NCBI RefSeq assembly: GCF_008831285.2
Contig: NC_045142.1
Coordinates: forward strand, 4,533,501 to 4,597,500
DNA from: Nymphaea colorata
Lineage: Eukaryota; Streptophyta; Magnoliopsida; Nymphaeales; Nymphaeaceae
Length of the DNA: 64,000 bases
Direction: 5' to 3'
Both the position numbers and the translations under genes were made by a program. Below the pieces are notes generated by a model. That model was not told the DNA's origin. It was given only the letters and a program-made list of their open reading frames with translations, and ran no database searches. Below are positions 1-43,100 of the stretch, piece by piece (position 1 is the first letter of the stretch; every line of letters begins with the position of its first letter).

Positions 1-2500
1 CGTTTATCGGCTCGAGTTTTCAGTTAAGCTCAAGTTCAACTCTTTTACAAACAAGCAAAGTTTAACCGAGTGAATTCGAGTCGAGCTTGAGTTAGCTCGA
101 CTTATTGTACCTAGCCCTAGCTGCACCGTCACCAAGTTGATAGCCATGCGAGCCCAGCCCACTGGTTTGACACGAGGAACTTTTACCGTAACTTAGCAAG
201 CCTCACAAGGGCCAACTCCTTTGGGCCTTCAGAAAGGCAATGAATACTTTTGACATCCACTAATCCTGGCTTTTCTTTTTACCGTTAGACTGAGAGTTGC
301 AATGCCTATTCACTAAAGCATGATCCTGATCTTACGTAAACAGAAAAAGGAATCCGACATATCCTTGTGGTTACAAAGCAGGAATCCATGCAGAGCGCAA
401 AAAGTAACTCTCAGAAAAAAAAGTAAACAGCAGAACCCAGAATAACAGGATCTCTGCTTTCACGTTTTACTTTTGCATTTTCTACTGGTTTCAACTGCAC
501 CATCAAAGGCCTATTGCAGGACAACTCAAAGCTACCATCATTTCTATACTCTGCAGTCAGAAACCCAATATTGTCTCTACTTGGGGCCATTTCAGCAAAA
601 TCTGAGTTTGCTTTCGCTTTGGGAAGTCAGAAACCCAATATTGTCTCTACTTGGGATCATTTCAGCACTGTATTACAGGTAATGCAGCGATCGTAGATAA
701 GCTAAATAAATGAGTTGATGGGTTTCGCATCTTGAAGGGCCTAGGAGAGCAAGACCTAGAAACTAAGCCCCATTGTATTCCTTTGCAAGGACTAGTTAAA
801 AGCAATGAGAAGACAAGTCAAAATGGCTTCTTTTGTCTCCTTGGACAATTGACAGTACAAGAAAAGGAAGACCCCAGTGGAGATTGAATTTCCATCGCAA
901 TTTGGGGTTCACATCTTCATCCTCCTTGCTTTAAATATACATGGAAAGCGAGGAATGTGAAGTTAACACATCTCACTCACTCCTAGTTCATGTTTACATG
1001 GAAACAGAACAGTAATACAGAAGAAAAGGTGCTTCTTTAAATGGGGAAACCATGACGCAGCTTTATAATGACCGACCTTATTTTATTATCAAGGCATATA
1101 GGGAGCAAGCACTGGCTCCTAAAATGCTCTCATTTCTTCACTTCTCAAGTTAATCAAGCATGGGCTTTCCAGCTACCGAGTGGTCACACCAGTCTCACTG
1201 AGAAGGAAGAAAATATCGTGAGATATAAAAAGAAAGTTCAAATTTCAATTTAATGCAATGACGTCTTGTCATTATGTTATTCCGATTTTTTTCAACTAAT
1301 CTCTTAGGTAGTGTTCGATCCGAGGCTACATTAAAAAGGTTGCATTGTAAGTTCCTCATTTGTTTAAATTGATGATCTTAGTAGTGTGGATTTTAAACCT
1401 ATGTTTCATATATAAAACGATGGATCCACGTAGATCACGTGAGATCTACGGTGAAACAAACACACCCTACTGGAAATGCTATGATTAAATGGACAGTATG
1501 TAATAGCATTAGGGACTGAAGTGTTTGGTTATCATTCGAAACTGTCATTGTCTTGATACTAAACTTGGGCCAACTACAAGGCTTGACATAATTTTAGATT
1601 CAAATATGACCAATCCAATCTGTTACCAGATCAAAGGAAACAGCCAAAAGTACAGATTTCGATGAAAAACACGTGAAAGAAGTTAGATTAGCCCCAATTA
1701 TGAACTTAATATTTTATCTGATTCGAACCTGGATCGGCTTATGAAATTATTGCTTCCAATACGGCCATTCACTAAAATTAAAAAAAATACTATTATATCG
1801 ACCATGCCTACCCCGAATACCGCCATATATCTATGACCCACTCATCCCCTTCGCCATTACTCGTGCATTTCGCGTGCATAACTTGAAGGCCGAGACAAAC
1901 AAGACAGTACAAGTGGTACGTTTTATAAACGTGTACCTTGTTGAACAATAATTGTATCGTCGTATCTAACCTAATTATCCGTTGTCATTAATATATACAA
2001 TTAATATATACAAGAAACAGAAAAGGGGGAACTCATCATAATTTATCAAATTATCTTTTCCAATTGTTTAACCAATTAAAGGAGCTTCCACAAAGAAAAT
2101 ATCATCAGTCAATATTTTATTACCACCCAAATTGATGAAAACAGCTGTTTCTTTTTTATAGGGCTGAATAAAGACCACGATTGATAATTCCAAGCCATTC
2201 GTACAGCCAACTGCAGAAGAGAAAAAGGACAAACTCTTTTTTAAAATAGAGGTAGATATACACGCAGAGAAGTATGTATTCACAATTGCATCCACTTGCA
2301 GGATCATGAAGAATAGAAAAGCAGAATTATTTATACAATCATTACAACATATTCAACAAATTAACTGCATTTTTCCCCTCCTGCAGATAAAAAATTGGTA
2401 AATAACGCTTTCTGGAACTTGATTCCAAGAGTGGCTACCCTATTATAGATATCATACACCATGGTTCGATACAGAAAATCATCTATAAACCTATCTGGGC
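1..2500. other. Intergenic / 3' flank of the coiled-coil gene
   Basis: I see no convincing protein or RNA gene here. Open frames on both strands are short and show no family resemblance. The segment is AT-rich and holds a 43-bp direct duplication (555-597 and 625-667) and a short palindrome around a CACGTG core near 1429-1450. The part just below 2500 must contain the 3' UTR of the minus-strand gene ending at 2501. Reverse-strand AATAAA-like hexamers lie near 2115-2120, but I cannot place the poly(A) site. Confidence 0.6.
555..667. repeat. Short direct duplication, two 43-bp copies
   Basis: Copies at 555-597 and 625-667 (period 70) differ at only two positions, GC versus AT near the right end. 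Nothing suggests coding. It looks like a recent local duplication in intergenic DNA. Confidence 0.7.
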
Positions 2501-33757
<31,257 letters not shown>

Positions 33758-36532
33758 CTCGTAGAGGGAGACAACGAGAAAGAGACAGCGAGAGAAATGG
33801 AAGGAAGAAGAAGAAAAAGAAGAACAGGAATGGCGACGGAAGAACAGGTACCCGGGTCTTTTGGCAGATATTTTCAACGATAATTCACAAAAAACTGGGT
33901 TTCCCCGGTAGATTTTCACATAAGCGTCGTAAATTTTTTACAATTATAATAATCGGCCACATCGTTTTTCACCAAGACACTCAAGAAGTGGAATTATTCG
34001 GTTGACCGTTAGGATTAGGGTTGCACGAGAGCAGTTAACCTCCGGGTAGAATACGGATTCAAATCGGATCCGGTACAACTGAAAACTTTTTGAATCGGAC
34101 CTGGCCAATTTGGAACCCTGCTTAGGGTAAACGAAATCGGGTTATGATCCAATTCCCTATCCGGATCAAACTGGCTAGTTTCACGTGAGCTTATAAACAA
34201 ATGGACCGGGTAAGTTAAATGGGCTCAACCCCATATCCAATTAAGTATTTAAGTATCTCTATGGAAATTATTATTTGACGACGCAAGGGGTTTGGTTGAT
34301 GATTTCAATTGGATCAGGGTCATGTGAGATCCGCAGGACCTTAGACCAGATCCAGTGAGGGCACCTCTTCAAGGAACTTGTCTCGGGTCCAATACAAGGG
34401 TCCGATCCGACTTGTATGTCATCCATATGAATAATATGTATGGCCATGATCTAGAGCCAAAGTAGCGCGGAATCTGGTTTAGGATGATTAGGCGTCGTTC
34501 ATGTGTACGAGCATGAATTCTAGCCGTTGATCCGGTTCTAACCATAGAGAGGGAGATGTCACCGACACTGTGAAAGCCTCGTGTCTGCGTCATATGACAT
34601 CATATGTGGGCATGCCACGGGCTTTATGACGTGAACCATTGGCAAAATAATATCATATTAAATAAAAAGCATATCTTTTATTATGGAATATAGTGATTGG
34701 CATGCACAAGCTGGAAAACCTTGTGCCTTTCGAAGGGTATTTTTTTATTCTTGAAAAAACGGTTTATTATGTATATTAAAAAAATAATTTAAACAGAATG
34801 TGAACCTCTTAATGTCTTTATAAACACTAATTTAATATAAATTAGGTTTTAGTTCAAGTTGTTTTTGTAAAAAAAAAGTTGCTATCAAAATTTTGTTGTT
34901 ACAAAGGCAGTTCTTTTTTCAATTATTAAAAAAAGTTATTAAAGTGAAAAAAAAAAGACTAACTTAATTTGTGTTTCTCACCAAATCACTCTTAAGATCA
35001 TATTTATAAAGTTAGATTAACAAAAAAAAAACAATGGTGCTCAAGCAACTGGTCATCGTCAATACAATTTTTATGAGGGTTTTTAACAAAATAAAACTAA
35101 AAAATATCCCACCACAGATATCCACTTGTGTCTCATATCCAAGTCTCCATACTCACAAGTAATGTGATCGTTTTCCTTTCACAAATTCAACGTCATGTGA
35201 ATACAAACGTATAATTTTGTAGAATTAAAAAAAATACTAAAATTAAATGTGTAAAACTATTTCTATAAGGTTTTTGAAATCATCTGACTTCATTAATGTT
35301 CTCATTTATATAAGGTTTGATTCATGAGAAAAAGTTGGAAGCACCGTGAAGCATGGGCAGTAGGTATGTTCTAAGGAAATGCACGCGCACAAATATGTAT
35401 GCTTAAGATAGCTTGATTAAGGCTCTCTATCATTTACGATACATACTCTTAGATCATCTTGATGATGTTGAAAAAGTTCGTACATTGCCGATGAGGACCT
35501 AAGTCAAATTAGAAATTTAAAATGAATTGTCATACAACAATATAACCAAATTAAAATAATAAAAAATTCAAACTTAGAACTTGGTATATTGAATGATAGG
35601 ATTATTCTAGAAATCATGCACAAATTAGATACAAATATAAAGACTAATTGTTTGTGCAATCTTTACCACCTCATCCAAAAAAGGAGAAGCTCCAAGGAGA
35701 CTTATCATAGATTGGTGGGATTGATGGCAGTAGAGATTGAGACTTAGCATAGCCTGGTCAGATTGATGGCAGTAGAAAGCATGTCACCATTCGATTCATG
35801 TGGGTGTCAGGCTTCTAGTTCTAGGGGCAAGTTGACTCTCTCTCTATCTCTCTCTCATCCAGAGAGAGAAGTCTGAGTTGTCAAGAGTAACAAGTACCAT
35901 TAGTTGAGGATAAAAGTAAAATTACTTAAAATAAATTATCAAAATACTTATTCTGCAATCTAACCTTGCGGATAAAATGTTAAGGATGCCTTGGTAGAAA
36001 GCATGTTTAAGATATCAAGTCAATTTTGTTTTTTTCAAGTTTAAATGTGTTTCCTAAACCATTCAAAAACTTAAACAGCTCTTATAACATTAAAATATTG
36101 ATATTGAAAAAAAAAATGAGTTTCACCAAAATTAAAATATCTTCTATTTTAAATTGGCATTCATAAACATGTCAGCATGCCCCTATCTTGTTAACGTGGT
36201 TTGGTGGGCACCACAATGCGCCCTTCCTTGTGTTTGGGCTCGTGTATAAACATATCTAACTTAAATATTATCTTCTTGTCAAGAGCCAGCACACCATGGT
36301 GCTTTATATCTCAAACCACAACTTATACACACTTCCGGATACACAAATATTATGTTCATGGAATGCATGTTATTAACGCACAAGATAAAACAAAATTCAT
36401 GTTCTTGTTCAAGGAAACATGGTGTGATTAAAAAGACAAGGACTGACTTGAGAGATACGTACTAAATATTCAGCATGCCAGTCGCATGTAAAAACATTTC
36501 TTTCCCTTGACATTTGAGAATCAACCCTATAG

Positions 36533-36636
36533 AGGCCTGTTTAGCAAATAGAACAGTTATAATCCATGAATATACTTCAAAAGTTGGACAAATTCATACT
36601 AATATTCCATACTGTTCCATTTACCAAACAGACCCT
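36533..36636. mobile_element. Short MITE with ~25-bp terminal inverted repeats
   Basis: The left end AGGCCTGTTTAGCAAATAG, followed by AACAGT, mirrors the right end ACTGTTCCATTTACCAAACAG followed by ACCCT, with a few mismatches. Total length is about 104 bp with no coding. The (G)TCTGTTTGG-type terminus is common in hAT-like or Tourist-like plant MITEs. The target duplication is not clear. Confidence 0.75.
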
Positions 36637-36944
36637 CGCTTATTATCAGTTACCTTCCGTTAAAACTTGTATGAAGTATGACCTCAAGAAGTAGGCATGA
36701 CCAACAGACACCTACCAACATACACCAATAACTCAGGACAGGAGACAAGGGATCCTACCTGCGGTGCCGCTTCGTGTGGTTTGCAGGACTGTGATGGCCG
36801 ATAGTTACAAAGATCCCATGTTCAAATTGCATGAAAGACAGCCGGCAATGCCCAAGCGAAGGGAAGATTTTGCTCAATTTTGCAGTGCTTGGATGTACTA
36901 TTGTTTGTTTGGACAGGAAATCATGGAAAGAATGTAGTAGACGC

Positions 36945-36950
36945 GAGAGA

Positions 36951-36981
<31 letters not shown>
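36945..36981. repeat. (GA)n microsatellite
   Basis: A GA run with one GGG interruption, just downstream of the PAH gene. Confidence 0.93.
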
Positions 36982-37187
36982 TATGGAGCAGCCAAGAGCC
37001 AGAACAATTTGGATAGCAAAGCAAGCCACTTTTATTAGACAGACAGAATATTAAAGAACAAATAGCTTACAAGTTACAACATACACAAAGATGGGCTATC
37101 TGTAATAGAGACCATCTGTCGTGGAACATCTGTGCATCTCAATGTCCAATGAATGAATTATGGCTCCAGGACGTTTGGTTCCAAGAA

Positions 37188-40100
37188 TTAGACCTCAATA
37201 CTCGTGAAAGGCAACTTCCAGTAGTTCCAGTTGTTGAAATCCTCCTGTAATTAAGGGGCATCATCCAATCACACCACAAATTCACAGCCAAGTAAAACGG
37301 TGAGCGGTATAGAAATGCAGCAACTTTGCATCCTCGAACTTTTTATGAAGGTATAGACCTGAGGCTTACACAAGGGTCTTTCTCTATTCAAATATAATTT
37401 TGCCAACGGGGAAATTAGCCCGAAATAGGGCAAAAAAAATGAAAACGGGAGAGAAACAAACCTGCTCTGTTAGAGACGTTGGGGGAAACATATCATTCAC
37501 TAGCGTATGCAAAGAACAATATGACCTTGAATCAACGCAATTATCAATGGCCACTTCACCCTGCTCAAATTCAACATGAGAAGATCATTTAAAATTAAAC
37601 AAAATAGCAACAAATTTGTAGCTGGCAAATCAGGGATCTAACCTTGGGATTTATAATAAATATTTTTCCTTTTGGTATACCAATCTTCCTGTAGCTGAGC
37701 TCATCAGTGTCTCTGTTCCCAAATCCAGCATAAAATGGGTTGTAGTCAGAAGGAAATAGAGCTCTTATTTCCTGCCAGAAAAATGAAGCAAAATGGATTA
37801 CCACACAGAAAATCTGAAAATAGTTAGATCGTACACAATCAGAAAATTGTGTGAGTTTTACAGGAAATCTTAGGACAGTTCCCAAACAAGACACAACCAT
37901 AATCTTAAAGAAACAATCAGGGAACTAAGCTTGCAATCGTGGAACCCAACAATCAGGGAAGTTATCTGGATGTCATGCAGGAATGCATTTGTCGCCTTGC
38001 AGAAAATGGGCTCTGTGCCCTTCCTGAGCAAATGGCTTAGGTGAAGTTCCATAAGTACTCATCAAACTAAAACCTCAAGAGAAGGTGCTTCTCTGATCTG
38101 AGATTGGTTGGCAAGGCCTCCATCAGAAAAGAAATCACTGAATATGCTCCGGAATGGAGTGAAGATCCGCTAGCCCAGTGTTGTAGCTTATCACTATGAA
38201 AGATCGGTACAACTATTCATTTTCTTAACAGTTTACATTCCCAGGGGCATATGTGTGGCTCCTAGTGTGTGTTGTATAAAACGCCAGGTAACCTGATCTC
38301 ACTCACGTTGCATGTAGTAGTAACAGTAGTAGCACTCTGAGATCCTCTGCCTTCAAGCCGACCCAGATTGCTCAAACCTAACATTAGACCTAGCCTATGT
38401 GGCATGTGGTAGGCACAAAATGCCACTAAACCTAAACAACATTATGCTCAGCTTGAACATGAGTGGAGCCGACAGGCAAAAAATGGCTGGAAGCAAATTG
38501 AGCTTCCGACCATCAGAACTCAATGCCAACCCTTTTTTGTGCCTTTCACTTGATATTCTTCTTTTGCAAACATAGTTTGTGGAAAAAAGAAAACTTGAGA
38601 ACATACTATCTTCTTCCTTATGTGAACCCATTCCCAAATCCCAACTGCAGAACGATGTCTGTAGCTGTACATGAGCCCAGACAGATAGAACAGACCTAAC
38701 TACCCTTTTTCGCATCTAATCACTATCTATTTCAGCTCAACATCCTGGCTTGGTAGTGAAACAAAGATCACATGCTAGAATTTTTTCCAAAACTTCATGG
38801 ACCATGGTTGTTTTTTTTCAAGAGCAGGACCGATGTGTAAATAAACTAGTTTTTGGACCCAGACCGCACTCTTAAAATTAGCACTTGGATCAAACTTTAT
38901 TCAGACAGGCTAGTTATTGTTAATCTTCCTTGAATCATCAAAATATTAAAATGGTATGAAGTCAGATCATCAGGACCTTGTTTCACACTGGGAAAAGATA
39001 AAAAAATGCATGAGCTAAGGCACATTTTCTGTTGCAGAAGCCTGAGTCATCAGACTCACTATATAGTTCTTATGCCACACAAGATAGAATACCAAAGAAG
39101 GAAAGAATGGATGTAATTTCTAGCCACACTTTCAAGCTTCTATCGAATATTTTTTGGAAGAGAAGTGAAGATGTATCATATGATTACCTCCAAACATGCA
39201 ATCTTAAACTCATGGGGCTTTCTTCGCACAACTGCAAATGGACCATGGTAGACAAAATTCAGATAATAAAATAAAATTACATAACAAAAAACTAATAAAA
39301 AAATTCAACTTTTCTGGCAGAAAGAAAAAGAGCTTATATTAGACATATTTAAACTATATTTCGTACATAAATGAGGTTCAAGACAACTCATAATGATGCC
39401 ATGGGAACAACAGAGCACTACAAAGACATTTCGCCAATTTGTTTGATGGAAACCTAGCAGTACCGACCGCAAATGCACACTCCTTATATGGATAAGTAAC
39501 AGTCTATCACAAAAATGGCTACCCCCAGCCAATGAAGGTTGAAAGCATTTTAAAGAGCCTCACTTATGCAGGCAAAGCCTGTTAGCATCTGCTACCTATC
39601 CTGTTCTCACTGAAACGAAAGCAAAACTCAACACATGCACACGATGCCAGTCCTAATCCCAAATTAGGAATCCCAGTTGGTAGCAAGCTGCTACCAAGCC
39701 CCACCCTTAACAACTGGAACTCACGCACATCCCAAACAACCCTAATCCCCGATTAGGGTAATCCCTCCCAGAGGGCTCTACAACTGAACTCTGCTAAAGA
39801 TCACCCCTGGACACACAGCACCTGCTTATTTATAACGCTGACACTGGGTCTATGTTCAGGACCGGACCCGTAAGGCAGCCATGATCGGAGACTCAGTGAC
39901 TAACAATTACTCCCCCTTATGAAAAACACCTTGTCCTCAAGGTGTGAGGAAAATTTTGGTGATCGAGACAGGCCTTCCTGTATTTAGACACCTTCCTGCC
40001 ATGTCCTAAATTGAAATCTTTATGGATCGGACGGTGACTAATGTCGCAATACTGCTGTGTGTGGCTTGCAACCCACAACCACCCAATCTCTGAATCTCCC

Positions 40101-43100
40101 CTATGCCGTCACACCTATATAGCTGTTGCTCAGACACCAAATGCATGCGTTTCTTGAGAAATAGGAGCTGTAGGACCATCTTTGAATTTATCGACAGAGT
40201 CACCTCATGTGGAAGAAGCACATGATCAAATTCTATTTTTTCGTGGTATAATTGTTCCTTGTGTTTGATCAGAAAGCAATTACAGTCAAGCCCAAATAAC
40301 CATATCCTTCACCTTTGCAACTGTTTTGTACTTGTAAATCCTGCACGTAAAATGCCACATGGCCCCAACAGCAATAAAGGAATTTTCATTTACATATAAA
40401 CAGGGCACCCCTACCCTCATTTCTCACCTGACATTGCAACTCTAGCACTCGTGACAATAAACCTACCTCTTTAGAGCAAAACCAATGATGAATGGTGCCA
40501 AATTCACAAGATGGAAAGGGTCGCCTTGGTCAAACGGTGCAGGAAAGGATGCGACTTCATACAAAATATTTCGGTTGAGAGCATCATTGCTTGTCCACAT
40601 GCTCCTCACAGTTATTATCCCCATTTCTGCTCCGACTAGGAAAGGATCCTTCCAACTTATTGCCTTGTTCCACACACTACCAGGACGCCTTGCGTGCAAT
40701 AGTGGAGTGTCATGCCGACCACCCACAACATCTACAGGTACTCGTAACCCGTCTATGACTTCACATGAACAGAAATCTGTGGACAAGCAGTGGGGATACC
40801 TCGATGCCATGGCTGCTGACGTGAATGAGTCCCGCGAATGATCTTCAAGGCCACCCCCTTATCACTTCAGTCCCCATGTTCTACAAAATTTCTGTACAGA
40901 GCTGTGATGGTTTGCGACCTAGCGAGCCATCGTCAATGGAAATCTCTATTGTCCCTGCTTCTCGATCAGCTTGATGATTATTAGGGTCCACACAGAGATG
41001 TTTAGGGTCAATTAATTCATACATTGTTTTGAGACCAAAACTGTAGGGTCTGTCCCATGCGGGCAACAAGTGCTCATATTGTGGCGAACTCAACAAGGGT
41101 TGAGTGAGCCCTGTCGGTTCTCCAATTCCAAATAATGATTGTACCAAATTTTCCAAAGGCCCCTGCATACCTAGGTACTCATATGCAAGCAAACAAGGTG
41201 CAGGATTCGCATAGTACTCCAGCTGCTGCCGCACATACCTATTAGTCTTCAAGCAAGGTAGAGCCCCTAGCGTCTACAGTTCGAAGAATTGGCACTTCCG
41301 CTTGGTAGCCTTTTTGGCTATCAGACGTGTCTTTACCACAAATCTACATATCTTCTTTGTGCTAGACTCATATTGACGTTCTGCAGAATCCATTGTTTTC
41401 ACTTGTCACATTTTGCTGCACCCATGGTGCCAACGAATGGGACACTGTAGGAGGATGAGCAGATGGTAGCCTGGAATGACATTGATGTCGTACTGTGGTA
41501 TTTTGTCATTCCTTGTCTCTTTCTATTCCAATGAATCTTCTTCCTCCTTTTTTTGAAGGGCAAATCAGAAGCCCTCGATCTCTCCTGCCTCCAGTTTTTT
41601 CTTTCATGCCTGCCATGAGCCCTATTGGGTGGCATCAAAGGTTTTGCATGCATCCAGGGAGGTTTCCATGGCCTTACACTGTTACACATCTTTGATCCCT
41701 ATGTAATACTGCATCCAGAGTGACCTGGCGCTCTACCAATAACTGCTCTTTCGAAAGATTGGTGAATCCTGAAACTTTCATATCCCAACATGAAGATTGC
41801 ATAAAAACATTAGAAAAATGGTGTGTACCTCGCCTTTTTAGTTTTTAATGTTGGCGATAGGACAATATTGTAATCCTGTAGGTCCTCCTCTTCACTGCTT
41901 GTAATCTCTTGCTTCATGAACTCGTCACGACTCACGAGGGGAATTGCTGATGCTACTGTAAAACTTGAGTTGATGGAAAACCTTCTTAGCAATTTCCACT
42001 TGAAAGGCCCGTGCTATCGTTGCTGCTTGACTTACATTAGTATCCACTTACAAAAACTCAGATATTCTTGGTTCCATTCTTCCTACCATCGACTCTGTTC
42101 AGCAACTGTTCTAGCAGCCCTCTAAAGACCTTTTGCTCAACCATCATCATCTCCAACCCCTGACCAATGGATTGCAGGGATTGTTCCATCTACCTAAAAC
42201 TCCTTTCCATCGCCTCCAGGCGATCATTCATCATTTGGTGCTCTTCATCCAGTCGCTTGCAGAAGGATTCAAGAGCCGAGAGTACCTCATTAGCATCCAC
42301 TGTGAAGAGGGTGGTCTGGCTTGGTGAGAATGATGACCGGCTCTGATACCAATTGCTAGCGTTTGCTACCTACCATGTTCTCACTGAAACGAAAACAAAA
42401 CCCAACACACGCACATGATGCCAGTCCTAATCCCAAATTAGGAATCCCAGTTGGTAGCAAGCTGCTACCAAGCCCCACCCTTAACAACCACAACTCACGC
42501 ACACCCCTAACAACCCTAATCCCCAATTATGGTAATCCCTCCCAGAGGGCTCTAAAATTGAACTCTGCGAAAGGTCATCCCTGGACACACACCACCTGCT
42601 TATTTATAAGGCCGACACTGGGTCTATGTTTAGGACCCTACCCGTAAGGGAGCCATGATCTGAGACCCAATAACTAACAGAGTCACTATGAGTTGATTGG
42701 TTTACAATACAATGAGAACAAGAAGAATAATATGCGTATCATTTTAAAAAAAACCTAAGGAACTCATATTTATGTACATGAGACACATATGCTCATAATA
42801 CAGATAAATATATATCCCATGTACGTGGGCATGAGAAAAATGTCACTAAAACATTTGAAGCAGATTAAATCCTAACCACCAAAATATCAGTTTGAGAATT
42901 TTGATTTTTTGAATGATAGAATTTTGTCATTGAATACCTAACAAATGTGGGATGCCACAGGAGTGACTATTTTGAGGTAGCAGTACAGATATTAAAACTC
43001 CCAGAAGAATAGGCTCCTGGTAACGATGAGGAACACTCCAAAATATGAATTAACACCCTGGGTGGAGGTCTCCACTAAAAGTTTCACTTTTCACTTCAAA

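Larger units (their letters stand above)
33758..37187. other. Intergenic region and promoter side of the coiled-coil gene
   Basis: No gene is supported. The first ~100 bases beyond 33757 read, on the transcribed strand, as a CT-rich leader likely to be 5' UTR. Further up the DNA is AT-rich with scattered A-runs. It contains a ~104-bp MITE at 36533-36636 and a GA microsatellite at 36945-36981. The bases just above 37187 must include the 3' flank of PAH on the minus strand, which lies below 37188. I see no clear TATA box that I would defend. Confidence 0.6.
39580..42679 (-). mobile_element. Non-autonomous LTR retrotransposon in PAH intron 6
   Basis: A 3100-bp element, same sense as PAH, with two 326-bp LTRs, an iMet PBS and a polypurine tract. 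I see no protease, RT, integrase or RNase H motif in the ~2.45-kb interior. The LTRs differ at about 32 of 326 positions (~10%), so it is much older than the copia element at 9669. The flanking 5-mers AAGCC and GAGTC match at only three positions, so a decayed TSD is possible but unproven. Confidence 0.88.
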
